From the NCBI GenBank assembly GCA_965276835.1, contig OZ255631.1, positions 1,798,001-1,862,000 of the forward strand: a stretch of DNA of 64,000 bases, read 5' to 3'. The notes under the pieces are model-generated. The model saw only the letters and a list, made by a program, of their open reading frames with translations. It was not told the DNA's origin and searched no databases. This document shows, piece after piece, positions 10,188 to 19,590 of the stretch (within the stretch, counting starts at the first letter, position 1; every line of letters starts with the position of its first letter). Made by a program: the position numbers and the translations under genes. This DNA comes from BOG-932 sp965276835. GTDB taxonomy: Bacteria; Pseudomonadota; Alphaproteobacteria; BOG-932; Roseiterribacteraceae.

Positions 10188-13100
10188 CTGTCGAGTACCT
10201 TCCGGACCCGGACGGCAAGCTGTTCAAAGGTGAACGGTTTGCTGATCAGCTGTACGCCGGCATCCAGCCGACCCTGGTGAACGATCGCGTTGCGGGAGTA
10301 GCCGGTCGTGAACAGCACCCTAAGCTCAGGGCGAATTGCGAAAGCCCGGTCGGCCAGCACACGGCCTGTCTTGCCCGGCAGGACAACGTCCGTGAACAAA
10401 AGGTCGATCCGGCCGGTGCGTTCCAAAATCTTCATCGCGGCGTCCGCGTCCGCCGCTTCCAGCACGGTGTAGCCAAGCTCTCCTAGAACCATCCTGCTGT
10501 AGCTGCGGACGTCTTCATTATCCTCAACGACCAGGATGGTTTCCCCATCGACCGCCCCGGGGATTCCTAGCTCGGACGGCGCCTCGGCTTCCTCAGATTT
10601 TCCGCGATAGCGCGGGAAATAGAGCTTCACCGTCGTACCCTGACCTTCTTCGCTATAAATCGTGACATGACCGCCCGATTGTTTGACGAAGCCATAGACC
10701 ATGCTGAGGCCGAGCCCCGTTCCACGGCCGACATCCTTGGTCGTATAGAACGGCTCGAAAGCGCGATCCAAAACCTCACGCGGCATGCCGAAGCCGTTAT
10801 CGCTGATCGACACCACGACATATTGGCCGGGAACGACCTCCGCGTCAGTCGCAGCATAAGATTCGTCCAGCATCGTGTTGGCGGTTTCGATCGTCAGCTT
10901 GCCGCCGTCCGGCATGGCGTCGCGCGCATTGACCGCCAGGTTCAAGACGGCGCTTTCCAGCTGGTTCTGATCGACCTCCACGGTCCAAAGACGCGGGGCC
11001 AGCACGCCTTCCAACTCGATCGTCTCACCAAGCGTCCGGTGCAGCAGTTCCGTGCTGTCACGGACGATGAGATTAAGATCGAGCGGCTTTGGCTCCAACG
11101 GCTGGCGGCGCGAAAACGCGAGCAGCCGTGCGGTCAGGGTTGCCGCGCGCCGCGCTCCTTGCGTCGCCATATCGACGGCCATGCGTAACCTGGCGTTGTC
11201 GGGCGGGCCGCTACGGCGGATGGTATCCAGCCCGCCGATAATGATCGTCAGCAGATTGTTGAAATCGTGCGCGATGCCGCCGGTCAATTGGCCGACCGCT
11301 TCCATCTTTTGCGCCTGGCGCAAAGCTTCCTCGGCTTGGAGCCGCTGGCCGACCTCGCTCGCTACCCGTTCCTCTAGGCCGACATTCAATGTTTGGAGTT
11401 GCAGTTCCGCGGTTTTGCGTTGTTCAATTTCGCGCTGCGCTGACTGATAGAGACGCGCATTATCGATCGCGATTGCAGCCTGCGCCGCAAGCCCGACCAT
11501 TATCTGTTCGGCACCCTCGTCAAATCGACCGGTTTCGGAATGACCGAAGAAGAGACCGCCGAGCACTTCGCCGCCGCGCGATTTGACCGGTATCGCCAGA
11601 TAACTCCGCACCGGCAGGTGGCCCTCCGGCATTCCGGAGCGCGGAGCATTTTTTCCATAGCGAGGATCCTTCGTAATGTCATCCGATCTTACGATGGCTT
11701 CGCCGGCAAAGGTGGGGCCGAATACCGCTGTGTTACGGGGCATCGGGAACTTCGAGAATGCCTCGCGCGGCACCCCCGACAGCGAGTAGAGCATGTAGCC
11801 CTCCCCTGCCTCGTTGATGACATTGTAGAAAAACGCCCCGAATTCCGCCTTGGTCAGGGAGACCCCGGCGTCGGTTACCGTTTGCACGACGTGATCGAGA
11901 TCAAGCTCGGCCGCGACCGCGGCACCTGCCTCGTTCAATATCTCAAGCGCCTTTGTCTGTTCGCGGAGGGCGTCTTCGGTTTCCTTTTCATAGGAAATAT
12001 CGATTATTGCCCCAAGCAGACGTTTGGGACCGCCCGCTGCTTTCTCGATACCGCCGCGGGCAAGCACCCGCCGCGGTTTTGGGCCGCCGATCACCCTATA
12101 TTCGGCATCGTACGGCTGCCCGGTATCGACCGATTGCTGAATTGTTCGGGTGACGCGTTCGCGATCTTCCGGATGGATTCCAGCCATAAATTTCTCGAGC
12201 GGCAATCCCTGCGCAGCCTCACCTGGCGGTACGCCGAAAAATTGCGTCAACGGACCAACAACCGTCGCCACCCTGGCCTCGACATCGAAATCGAACACGG
12301 CGATGCGGCCTGTCGATAGCGCAACCTGCAACTTTTCATTGGTCATGATGAAGCGTTGTTCGCTGCGCATGACCTCACGTGCGGCATCGCGCCGAACGCG
12401 CGCCATCTGAATATTGCCGGAGACGCGGGCCAGCAATTCGCGCGCGGCGAACGGTTTGATCAGATAATCGTCGGCGCCTGCATCCAGGCCCTCAACCTTC
12501 GCCTCTTCGCCGGCACGCGCCGAGAGGAGAATGACCGGTATGCCCGCAAGATTGGCATCGGCCCGTAACGCGCGCAGCAATCCAAACCCATCCAGCCGGG
12601 GCATCATGACATCGGACAGGATAAGGTCTGGCGCATGGTCCCGCGCCGAAGCCAAGGCGGCCTCTCCGTCGTCCACCGCCTCGACACGATACCCTTGGGC
12701 TGCCAGCAGGCGCCGGACATATTCGCGCATGTCGGCGTTGTCGTCCGCCAAGAGAACATGCTTTCCGACGCCGGACTCGCCGGGCGGTGTGTTGGTTGCG
12801 CTGCCTGCAAGAACGCTGGCCTCACGCGCCGCGCCGACGACTTCGTCCATCTGTGGCAGCCACCGTAGAGCTTCCTCCACATAGGCCCCACCTTGCCTGG
12901 GCAGGTTCGCAACGCCGTCGGTTTGAACGAAATCCGAAGACAGATGACCGGCGCCGAACGCCAGGCGAATGGTGAAAATGGTACCGCTGCCGAGCGTGCT
13001 GTCGGCCGATATGGTGCCACCGTGAAGTTTAACGAGCTCCTGCACAAGCGCGAGGCCGATGCCGCTGCCTTCGATCGTGCGGCCCTGCGCCCCTGCCACT

Positions 13101-14665
13101 CGATGAAAACGCTCGAAAAGCCGGGCGACCTCGTCGGGCGCGACACCGATACCGGTATCGGCAACACTGACCTCGGCTGCCTTGCCGTCCGCCGAACGCC
13201 GAACGCGCAGCGACACGCTGCCTTCGAACGTAAACTTGAATGCGTTCGACAACAGGTTGAGGAGAATCTTCTCCCACATCTCGCGATCGATATAGACAGG
13301 TGCGGGAAGCGGACTGATTTCAACCGTCAGCTCAAGTCCCGCCTTCTCCATCGCGGAGCGGAAAGTGGAGGCGACCTCGGCACTGAAGACGCCAAGATCC
13401 GTCGGTGCAAACCTCGCCTGGACCCGGCCGGCCTCGATCCGCGAAAAATCCAGGAGGCTGTTGACAAGCCGCAACAAGCGGACGCCGTTACGATGCGCCA
13501 AGTCGACCTGCACGGCGACCTCTTCCAAGGTCAATGTTTCAGCCTGCGCCAACACATCCTCGAGCGGCCCCAGCATCAAGGTCAACGGCGTGCGGAATTC
13601 GTGGCTCACATTGGAGAAAAACGCGGTCTTCGCCCGGTCGATTTCGGCCAATGCCTCGGCGCGCTTGCGCTCGGCATCGTAGGCGCGAGCCGTCGCCAGT
13701 GCGGCGCCGACCTGCCCGGCCAGAAGATCGATAAAGCCCGTATAGACCTGGTCCACGGGCCGGTATGGATTGAGGCCCACCACCATGAATCCCGCCTGAG
13801 CGCTCTCCTGTCCGAACGGAACAAGCAAGAGTTTTTCCGGCGGCCTGTCCCAAGCACCGGCTGGAAGTGTTCCCAATTTCAACGGAAGCACGTCGACGAC
13901 AACCGAAGTTGAGCCACTCACAATCGGCCCGATCGACCAGGGCGTATCATCTATGGGGATTGTGCGCGGAGAAACGGGCAGATCCGCAGCGATACCGGAA
14001 TGCGCCGCCAGGCGCGCGCTTCCTGTTTCGGTTTCAAATACATATGTCAACGTAAATGGGAGATCTGTTTGATTTCCCGAAAGCTGATCCCCGACGACGT
14101 CGAACATCTCCCGCTCGCTACGCGTCGCCGCAACCGCGGACGCCAATTCCCGTAAGGTGCCAAGCCGCCGCTCATTGAGAACACGGTCGGTCTCTTCCAC
14201 CACGACGCAGAACATCCCCGCGATCGCTCCGGCATCGTCGAACAGCGGGCTGTAGGAAAAGGTGTGGTAGGTTTCTTCCTTGAAACCGCTTCTCTCGAGA
14301 AACAGCAGCATCCCTTCGGAGTAGGTCGCTTCGCCGGTTTCCAGAACCTGGTCGATCAGCGGCCCGATCTCCGGCCAGATTTCCTCCCAGACGGCGCGCG
14401 CAGTCTGGCCGATCGCCCGTGGGTATTTGACGCCGAGAGTTGGCCGGTACGCGTCATTGCAGAAGAAGGTCAGGTCGCCCCCCCACGCCATCCACATCTG
14501 ATAGCGGGACGTGAGCATCATCCTGAGGATGGACTGGAGGCTCCGAGGCCAAGTCTCAGGGGGCCCAAGCGGCGTGCTAGACCAGTCCAGAGACCGCATC
14601 ACCGTCCCGACATCTCCGCCGCCTTGAAAGACGTCCTGCGGTCCTTTTATGCCATCCACTGACAC
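10184..14665 (-). CDS. Multi-sensor hybrid histidine kinase with two kinase and two receiver modules
   Basis: This very large sensor kinase has 1493 residues. Order: PAS (about 25-155), GAF-like (165-335), HisKA with SHEFRTPLTLML (His 355) and an HATPase, receiver LLADDNADM...ILSDVMMP (about 640-760), PAS (about 785-900) and GAF (about 920-1080). A second kinase core follows, with GGIAHDFNNLLT and HATPase motif DVGRGTGLGLSMVYGF. The terminal receiver is ILVVEDNEDVR...LLFTDVVLPG...SKPFTF. There is no transmembrane segment, so it is cytoplasmic. The two His/Asp pairs suggest an internal relay. No output gene is adjacent. Confidence 0.93.
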   Translation of the reverse strand: MSVDGIKGPQDVFQGGGDVGTVMRSLDWSSTPLGPPETWPRSLQSILRMMLTSRYQMWMAWGGDLTFFCNDAYRPTLGVKYPRAIGQTARAVWEEIWPEIGPLIDQVLETGEATYSEGMLLFLERSGFKEETYHTFSYSPLFDDAGAIAGMFCVVVEETDRVLNERRLGTLRELASAVAATRSEREMFDVVGDQLSGNQTDLPFTLTYVFETETGSARLAAHSGIAADLPVSPRTIPIDDTPWSIGPIVSGSTSVVVDVLPLKLGTLPAGAWDRPPEKLLLVPFGQESAQAGFMVVGLNPYRPVDQVYTGFIDLLAGQVGAALATARAYDAERKRAEALAEIDRAKTAFFSNVSHEFRTPLTLMLGPLEDVLAQAETLTLEEVAVQVDLAHRNGVRLLRLVNSLLDFSRIEAGRVQARFAPTDLGVFSAEVASTFRSAMEKAGLELTVEISPLPAPVYIDREMWEKILLNLLSNAFKFTFEGSVSLRVRRSADGKAAEVSVADTGIGVAPDEVARLFERFHRVAGAQGRTIEGSGIGLALVQELVKLHGGTISADSTLGSGTIFTIRLAFGAGHLSSDFVQTDGVANLPRQGGAYVEEALRWLPQMDEVVGAAREASVLAGSATNTPPGESGVGKHVLLADDNADMREYVRRLLAAQGYRVEAVDDGEAALASARDHAPDLILSDVMMPRLDGFGLLRALRADANLAGIPVILLSARAGEEAKVEGLDAGADDYLIKPFAARELLARVSGNIQMARVRRDAAREVMRSEQRFIMTNEKLQVALSTGRIAVFDFDVEARVATVVGPLTQFFGVPPGEAAQGLPLEKFMAGIHPEDRERVTRTIQQSVDTGQPYDAEYRVIGGPKPRRVLARGGIEKAAGGPKRLLGAIIDISYEKETEDALREQTKALEILNEAGAAVAAELDLDHVVQTVTDAGVSLTKAEFGAFFYNVINEAGEGYMLYSLSGVPREAFSKFPMPRNTAVFGPTFAGEAIVRSDDITKDPRYGKNAPRSGMPEGHLPVRSYLAIPVKSRGGEVLGGLFFGHSETGRFDEGAEQIMVGLAAQAAIAIDNARLYQSAQREIEQRKTAELQLQTLNVGLEERVASEVGQRLQAEEALRQAQKMEAVGQLTGGIAHDFNNLLTIIIGGLDTIRRSGPPDNARLRMAVDMATQGARRAATLTARLLAFSRRQPLEPKPLDLNLIVRDSTELLHRTLGETIELEGVLAPRLWTVEVDQNQLESAVLNLAVNARDAMPDGGKLTIETANTMLDESYAATDAEVVPGQYVVVSISDNGFGMPREVLDRAFEPFYTTKDVGRGTGLGLSMVYGFVKQSGGHVTIYSEEGQGTTVKLYFPRYRGKSEEAEAPSELGIPGAVDGETILVVEDNEDVRSYSRMVLGELGYTVLEAADADAAMKILERTGRIDLLFTDVVLPGKTGRVLADRAFAIRPELRVLFTTGYSRNAIVHQGRLDAGVQLISKPFTFEQLAVRVRKVLDS

Positions 14666-14707
14666 TGCCCTCGTTCCGCGTGCAGCCCTGATGCACGTCT
14701 TTTTGGG

Positions 14708-15769
14708 TTATCGCGAATTATCCGGGAATGCAGCATAAAAGTTCCCTCGTTCGCCGAGTTTTTTCGGCGAAAGCCATTGCCGCGCGGGACGCTCGATCAG
14801 GTGATACGTGGCGGCGGAGATTGTTAGGGTAAGCACGACCGCGATCGCAAAATAGAATCCGCTCGAACCAATCGGCAGAAGGTTCAACCCGCCGAGCACG
14901 GCGAAATGAACCAGATAAATCGAGTAGGAAATCCGGCCGAGATAATGCAACGGCTCAAGGTTGAGCAAACGGGCCGCGATACCCCGCTCGTAAGCCAATG
15001 ACAGGATTAGAAAGGGGCAGATCAGAATAGCCGGCAGGTCGGCCGAGAAGGCGATCAGTGCGGCCCAGAATGCCATTACGAAAGCCAGATCGAGCAACCC
15101 CGCGCGGCCCGGTAATCCACCACTTTTAAACACCCGGCAACACAACAATCCGAAGGTGAAGCCAGCAAAACCGCGAATGAAATCGCCGATGATCAGCCCC
15201 TGGCTGACGCTTCCCTGGCCGACCAGGGCCAGCCAAAGAAGCGCCGCCACCCCTGCGAGAAGGCCAAGCCACCACCAGCGACGGCTCCACGCGAGAGCCA
15301 GCAGTGCGGGATAGGCCAGATAGACCGCCATCTCGACACTGACCGACCAAGCTGGTTTGTCGATCGAGCTGAAAAGTCCCCAATCCTGGACGAGAAACAG
15401 ATTGGCCAGGACGGCCCAAGGATTCTGCGCCGTGACGAACGTATCCCCTGCCCGGCCGCCGAGCCAGACAGCCAAGGTCAGTATGATCACGATGACAAAG
15501 TTCAGCGGCATGATCCGCGCGACACGGCGTTTCAGGAACGCGGGATAGGCCGCCGCAAACGGTCGAGTCAGGAAACTGTCGCGATAGCTCAGCGCCATCA
15601 CGAAGCCGCTGAGCACGAAGAACAGGTCGACCGCGATATAGCCCCGCCCTATCGGCACCCAGGCCAGCAGGCTTGGCGAGAACATCGGGTGTTTCAGGTC
15701 GAGGTGGAACAGGAACACCCACATCGCCGCGACGCCGCGCAGCGATGTCAGCGCCCGAATCTCTTTCAT
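14708..15769 (-). CDS. Acyltransferase-3 (OafA/YrhL-type) membrane protein
   Basis: This integral membrane O-acyltransferase-like protein has 353 residues. The N-terminus shows the family signature RALTSLRGVAAMWVFLFHLD with the conserved His, then YIAVDLFFVLSGFVMAL (around residue 50). About ten hydrophobic segments follow. Such proteins transfer acetyl or other acyl groups onto cell-surface sugars. It starts 7 bases after the GST stop on the same strand, so the two are probably co-transcribed. The acceptor is unknown. Confidence 0.9.
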   Translation of the reverse strand: MKEIRALTSLRGVAAMWVFLFHLDLKHPMFSPSLLAWVPIGRGYIAVDLFFVLSGFVMALSYRDSFLTRPFAAAYPAFLKRRVARIMPLNFVIVIILTLAVWLGGRAGDTFVTAQNPWAVLANLFLVQDWGLFSSIDKPAWSVSVEMAVYLAYPALLALAWSRRWWWLGLLAGVAALLWLALVGQGSVSQGLIIGDFIRGFAGFTFGLLCCRVFKSGGLPGRAGLLDLAFVMAFWAALIAFSADLPAILICPFLILSLAYERGIAARLLNLEPLHYLGRISYSIYLVHFAVLGGLNLLPIGSSGFYFAIAVVLTLTISAATYHLIERPARQWLSPKKLGERGNFYAAFPDNSR

Positions 15770-15776
15770 GCGGCTG

Positions 15777-16418
15777 TCAGTTATTGGCTGGCATCAGCCG
15801 CCGCAGGTCGTAGCTGCCGCCCTTTTTCAAGGCGCGCTTATAGGCAGGCCGCGCCTGCATCAGTTCCAAATACCGCGCCAATGCCGGGTACGGCCCCAGC
15901 ATGTCGCTGAGCGCCGAGCCCTCAAGCAGGAAGGTTAGCTGGAAATCCGCCCCGGTGAGGTCGCTGCCGACAACGAAGTCGCGGCCCTTCATTTCCGTTT
16001 CAAGGAACTGGAAATGCTTATCGACTTCGCCGTGGACGCGGCCGTGAAGCGGAACTCCGGCGTCACCCAACATGCCGACATAAATGTTCAGGATATAGGG
16101 CAGCATCACCGAGCCCTCGATCAGGTGCATCCACTGCACATAGCGCACCCAATCGTCGGTTCCGACCGCTGGCCGCATCCGGCCGTTACCGTGGATCTCA
16201 ATAATATATTCAATGATCGCGCCGGATTCGGCGATCACGCGGTCGCCATCGGTGATGACCGGCGATTTCCCGAGGCCGTGCAGCGCCTGATATTCCGGCG
16301 GCGAGAACTGGCCGAGATGCCGCGGATAATGCTTCAACTCGTAAGGGATACCCAATTCCTCGACGAGCCACAGGATCCTCTGCGACCGGGAGTCGGCGAG
16401 ATGGTGAACGGTGATCAT
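15777..16418 (-). CDS. Glutathione S-transferase family protein
   Basis: The N-terminal thioredoxin-like domain shows VHHLADSRSQRILWLVEELG and the cis-Pro/SNAIL-type segment GKSPVITDGDRVIAESGAIIEYI. The C-terminal all-alpha domain includes DFVVGSDLTGADFQLTF, the N-capping motif region. The start is taken at the ATG at 16418 because GGGGG lies 8 bases upstream; an ATG 24 bases earlier is possible. The protein has 213 residues. It leads an apparent two-gene unit with the acyltransferase. Confidence 0.9.
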   Translation of the reverse strand: MITVHHLADSRSQRILWLVEELGIPYELKHYPRHLGQFSPPEYQALHGLGKSPVITDGDRVIAESGAIIEYIIEIHGNGRMRPAVGTDDWVRYVQWMHLIEGSVMLPYILNIYVGMLGDAGVPLHGRVHGEVDKHFQFLETEMKGRDFVVGSDLTGADFQLTFLLEGSALSDMLGPYPALARYLELMQARPAYKRALKKGGSYDLRRLMPANN

Positions 16419-16500
16419 CGAAATTCCCCCTGCGATTTGCATGCCGGGTTCGCACGCATTCGCCTCGGAATCAACGGATGATTTACGCTATGATTCGCCG

Positions 16501-16641
16501 ATGAACTCGATTCTCAGCATTCTCAAAGAACGCGCGCTCTACGTCTCGTTCGCCGACGACGCATTCCATTTCGATATTTCCTGGCTGGGGATCATCCTGG
16601 TCGCCATCGTTCTGGTCATCTGGCGCCGGATAAAACGCTAG
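16501..16641 (+). CDS. Small single-pass membrane protein, hypothetical
   Basis: This 46-residue ORF starts MNSILSILKERALYVSF and contains one strong transmembrane helix (WLGIILVAIVLVIW, residues 30-43) followed by RRIKR, a classic positive-inside anchor. It is read divergently from the GST gene, and its stop overlaps the stop of the convergent amidohydrolase. There is no strong ribosome site. No family is recognised; it could be a chance ORF. Confidence 0.45.
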   Translation: MNSILSILKERALYVSFADDAFHFDISWLGIILVAIVLVIWRRIKR

Positions 16642-17624
16642 AAGCCATAAAGCCGGACTGGATTGTCGAACAGGATTTTCCGGCGTAGCCCCGAATCTGG
16701 CACCCAGTGCGGCAACTGGTTCAGCACTAGCCCGTCGTCGATCGGATAGAACGGCGCAATATCGGTTGCCGCGCGGCCGGGCACCTTGCTGGCGTCGGTA
16801 TGGGGCCAATCGCTGCCCCACAATACCCGGTCAGGATTGGCGGCCACCAGGGCCTGAGCAAACGGCGTCACATCGGCATAAGGCGCCGGCTTGGTCGTCG
16901 CGCGATATGGCGCGGAGATTTTCACATACGCGTTTCCGCGGCGGACAAGCGACAACACCGCATCGAATCCGGGCTGATCCAGCCCCTGGCCTGCCTGGGC
17001 GCCGCCGAAATGATCGAACACCAACGGCACCGGCGACGCGGCCAGGTCGTTCGCCATCGCGGCGATCACAGCGGGGCGCGTATAAAGTTGGATATGCCAC
17101 CCACGCGGTCGGCATATCGTGATCGCCGCATGCAATTTCTTACGCCCTGCGTCCGGGTCGGTCTGCCCCGCCGTTTCCAGGTTGATCCTGAGGCCTGCCA
17201 CACCGGCCGCGCGTAGCAGGTCCAACGCGCCTGAGCCCAAAGTTTCATCGGCGACCGCAACACCGCGCGCTCGGTGGCCAATGCGCGTCAGACCACTCAG
17301 CATCGCGGAATTATCCGTACCGTAGAAGCTAGGCTGAACCAGGACGACACGCTGAAGATGGAGCGCCGCCTGCAACGTAAGCAGATCGTCGGGGCTTGCC
17401 GGGGGCGGCGTGTAGACGCGCCCATTTGCCATGGAGAAAAGGGTCGGATCGCCGATAATATGGACATGGCAGTCGCATGCGCCCTGCGGCATGTCGAAAT
17501 CGACCGGCGAGCGCGGCATCGGCGGGGCTGCGCGCGCACCGGACATCCGCAAAGACAATGCCGCCGCACCGGACAGAAGCAGCGCCTGCCGGCGGGTCAG
17601 CTGTTTACCGACCGTTTCCATCAT
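16638..17624 (-). CDS. Tat-exported amidohydrolase (PDC lactonase/LigI-like TIM barrel)
   Basis: This 328-residue metal-dependent hydrolase of the amidohydrolase-2 type resembles 2-pyrone-4,6-dicarboxylate lactonase. The N-terminus has a twin-arginine signal (TRRQALLLSGAAAL, Arg 11-12) and a cleavage-like region by residue 33, so it should act in the periplasm. The metal-binding HxH is in CDCHVHI, VFDHFGG lies mid-barrel and the terminal Asp is in LWGSDWPHTD. Known relatives open lactone rings of aromatic catabolites, and export is atypical for them. The substrate is not known. Confidence 0.82.
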   Translation of the reverse strand: MMETVGKQLTRRQALLLSGAAALSLRMSGARAAPPMPRSPVDFDMPQGACDCHVHIIGDPTLFSMANGRVYTPPPASPDDLLTLQAALHLQRVVLVQPSFYGTDNSAMLSGLTRIGHRARGVAVADETLGSGALDLLRAAGVAGLRINLETAGQTDPDAGRKKLHAAITICRPRGWHIQLYTRPAVIAAMANDLAASPVPLVFDHFGGAQAGQGLDQPGFDAVLSLVRRGNAYVKISAPYRATTKPAPYADVTPFAQALVAANPDRVLWGSDWPHTDASKVPGRAATDIAPFYPIDDGLVLNQLPHWVPDSGLRRKILFDNPVRLYGF

Positions 17625-17892
17625 ACCAATCGGCCACCGGCAATGCGGCCTGTCAATCGAACTGTCCGAGGTGCGCCGCAGCAGGGATAAGAAGCTCCGG
17701 GCGTATCATAGGAACAGGCAGCCGGATCCAACATCATCTTGCCCAAGAAAACAGCAGGCAAAGCAGCGAGATAGGCAGGTTGCAAAGTTGCGGCAAGCGG
17801 AAGCTACGCAGACCGGCATTCCGACCTTGGCACGAATCTTGCTGGTTTCCAGCGAATCGCGGAACGATGCTAAAGTGGCTTGAGGATCGAGC

Positions 17893-18603
17893 ATGACGGA
17901 CATGAACGGACCCGACACGACCAACAGTTTAAGCGCAATTCTGGCCAACTCCTGGGCCAGAGGCCGAAGCTTTCGACGCCATGGCCTTGTGGGCGCGGTA
18001 GCGTTGGTGATACTGACCGGCGCCGTCGCCTTCAATCCCTCGCGTCCCCGCATCATTGTCGCGTTCGGCGACAGCTATTTCTCAGGCTATCGCCTCGGGC
18101 CGACGGAAAGTTTTCCAGTGCAATTCGAAAAGGCGCTGCGCAAACGCGGTCATGACGCGCGGGTAGTCAATGAGGGCGTACCCGGTGAAACAATTGCTGA
18201 CGGTTTAGCGCGGCTGGACCGCACATTGGCCAAGAAACCTGACCTGATCATCCTTGAGCTGGGCGCAAACGACGCCGAGCAAGGGCTGGACCCGGCCATA
18301 TCGCGCGAGAATCTCGATACCATGCTGGCCAAGATCCGCGCCGCTCACGTCAAGGTCCTGTTGTGCGGCGCGCTGGCGCCGGAGGAGGCCGGTGAAGAGT
18401 ATCAGGCATCGTTCAACCCGATCTATCGTGACTTGGCGGAAAAGCACCGTGTCCCGCTGTATCGCTTCATTCTGGATGGGGTGGCGAAAGACGCTGCCTT
18501 GAAGCTGGACGATGGCGAACACCCGAACCCGCAGGGCGTACAGGTCATGGTCGACCGCATCCTGCCGGTCGTCGAACGCGCGCTGGATAAAAAGCATCAC
18601 TGA
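17893..18603 (+). CDS. TesA-like SGNH/GDSL esterase
   Basis: This SGNH hydrolase related to arylesterase/lysophospholipase TesA has 236 residues. An N-terminal anchor or signal (LVGAVALVILTGAVAF, about 33-48) is followed by block I GDSYFSGYRLG with the nucleophilic Ser. Block II is the Gly in NEGVPGETIADG, block III the Asn in ELGANDAEQGLD, and the Asp-x-x-His pair falls in DDGEHPNPQG near the C-terminus. It would hydrolyse short acyl esters or thioesters in the envelope. The ABC transporter often paired with tesA is absent. The start has GAGGA upstream. Confidence 0.88.
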   Translation: MTDMNGPDTTNSLSAILANSWARGRSFRRHGLVGAVALVILTGAVAFNPSRPRIIVAFGDSYFSGYRLGPTESFPVQFEKALRKRGHDARVVNEGVPGETIADGLARLDRTLAKKPDLIILELGANDAEQGLDPAISRENLDTMLAKIRAAHVKVLLCGALAPEEAGEEYQASFNPIYRDLAEKHRVPLYRFILDGVAKDAALKLDDGEHPNPQGVQVMVDRILPVVERALDKKHH

Positions 18604-18681
18604 ATCTTCGCGGCTTCGCTGCCCGGCGGCTTGACCCGGCGCGCCCGCTGGTGTTTGTATCGCCGCCCTGACTTTGGGTTC

Positions 18682-18755
18682 GGCGCGGTGGCGGAATGGT
18701 TACGCAGAGGACTGCAAATCCTTGTATGCCGGTTCGATTCCGGCCCGTGCCTCCA
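18682..18755 (+). tRNA. tRNA-Cys (GCA)
   Basis: The acceptor GGCGCGG pairs with CCGTGCC (one G-U). The anticodon arm GAGGA-CTGCAAA-TCCTT gives anticodon GCA, the T arm is CCGG-TTCGATT-CCGG, and CCA is encoded. Confidence 0.95.
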
Positions 18756-18852
18756 AATTTCGGGATCGTCGCCTCCCAGGGTGGCGTGCACTGATTCTGT
18801 TTGCTATATGCAGCGGCGCATCGGTCTGACACCTGTTCGACCTGACCGCTTT

Positions 18853-18927
18853 TCCGGGGTAGCTCAGCGGTAGAGCAATCGGCTGTTAACCGATCGGCCG
18901 CCGGTTCGAATCCGGCCCCCGGAGCCA
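18853..18927 (+). tRNA. tRNA-Asn (GTT)
   Basis: The acceptor TCCGGGG pairs with CCCCGGA, the anticodon loop CTGTTAA reads GTT, and the T arm is GCCGG-TTCGAAT-CCGGC. CCA is encoded at 18925-18927. Its 3' end abuts a recombinase remnant and looks like an integration target. Confidence 0.95.
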
Positions 18928-19341
18928 GATTTCATTTTGGACGAAAATAGGGTCATGTTCCCTAGATGCTGCCAGTGCGCGGCTGTTTGTTTCGACCAGC
19001 AGATCAAATGGTTGGCGGAATTCCGCAGTAAGCTTGCCGTGCTGCCAAACGCAGTTCGAAAGTAGCAAATTGACGACTGTCCGTTTCTCTACGGAGGTCT
19101 GCAACTCGAACAGATTCTGAGCTTTTTGAGCGAATCCGAGAAGTGCTACGCCCTCCTCCATGTACGAATCGCTTGCGTGCATATGGCGATCAATATCTCG
19201 CTGGCAGCGATCCTGTTCGTCCCGCCATTGGAATCTCATGCGGCGGTAAAAATTTTCGTCGACCACCAGGATGGTGAACGATGACGAGCTGCGATCGCCC
19301 ATGATCGCGGCGCCCGGCTGCATCACGATCTGTCTTGGCAT
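18928..19341 (-). pseudogene. C-terminal remnant of a large serine recombinase
   Basis: The minus frame encodes a segment typical of the end of serine recombinases. It has a coiled-coil stretch (FQWRDEQDRCQRDIDRH), SYMEEGVALLGFAQKAQNLFE, then EKRTVVNLLLSNCVW and GKLTAEFRQPFDLL. The catalytic resolvase domain and the DNA-binding recombinase domain are missing. The frame runs on into the antisense of tRNA-Asn and yields the artefactual tail RGPDSNRRPIG, a well-known sign of recombinase genes that end at their tRNA attachment site. This is the scar of an integrated element whose remainder is gone. Confidence 0.8.
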
Positions 19342-19590
19342 GTCCGCCGAGGAGCTGATGCGCCCATCGCAGAAGGAAAAAGGGGCGTGACCGCCGGCTA
19401 GACCCAGGCTCTACGTCTTCTTGATATCGACGGGTGGCGGGGATAGCATTCGTTAAGTCGGGTGACCCAGTCTCGGCAATCGTATCGATCGGCCGGGGAG
19501 CCGATCATCTCCCAGCCGACCATGTCGCGGTTTCCTCAATAGACAGGATTGGCAAAGATTTCCCCGGGGGTCACGGATCAAAGATCGCGC

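Noticed and set aside
17706..18056. minus-strand frame opposite the TesA-like gene
   Set aside because: It lacks protein-like pattern and overlaps the start of a well-supported esterase.
18545..18832. minus-strand frame with a GRNRTGIQGF stretch
   Set aside because: This is the antisense of tRNA-Cys, a familiar false ORF.
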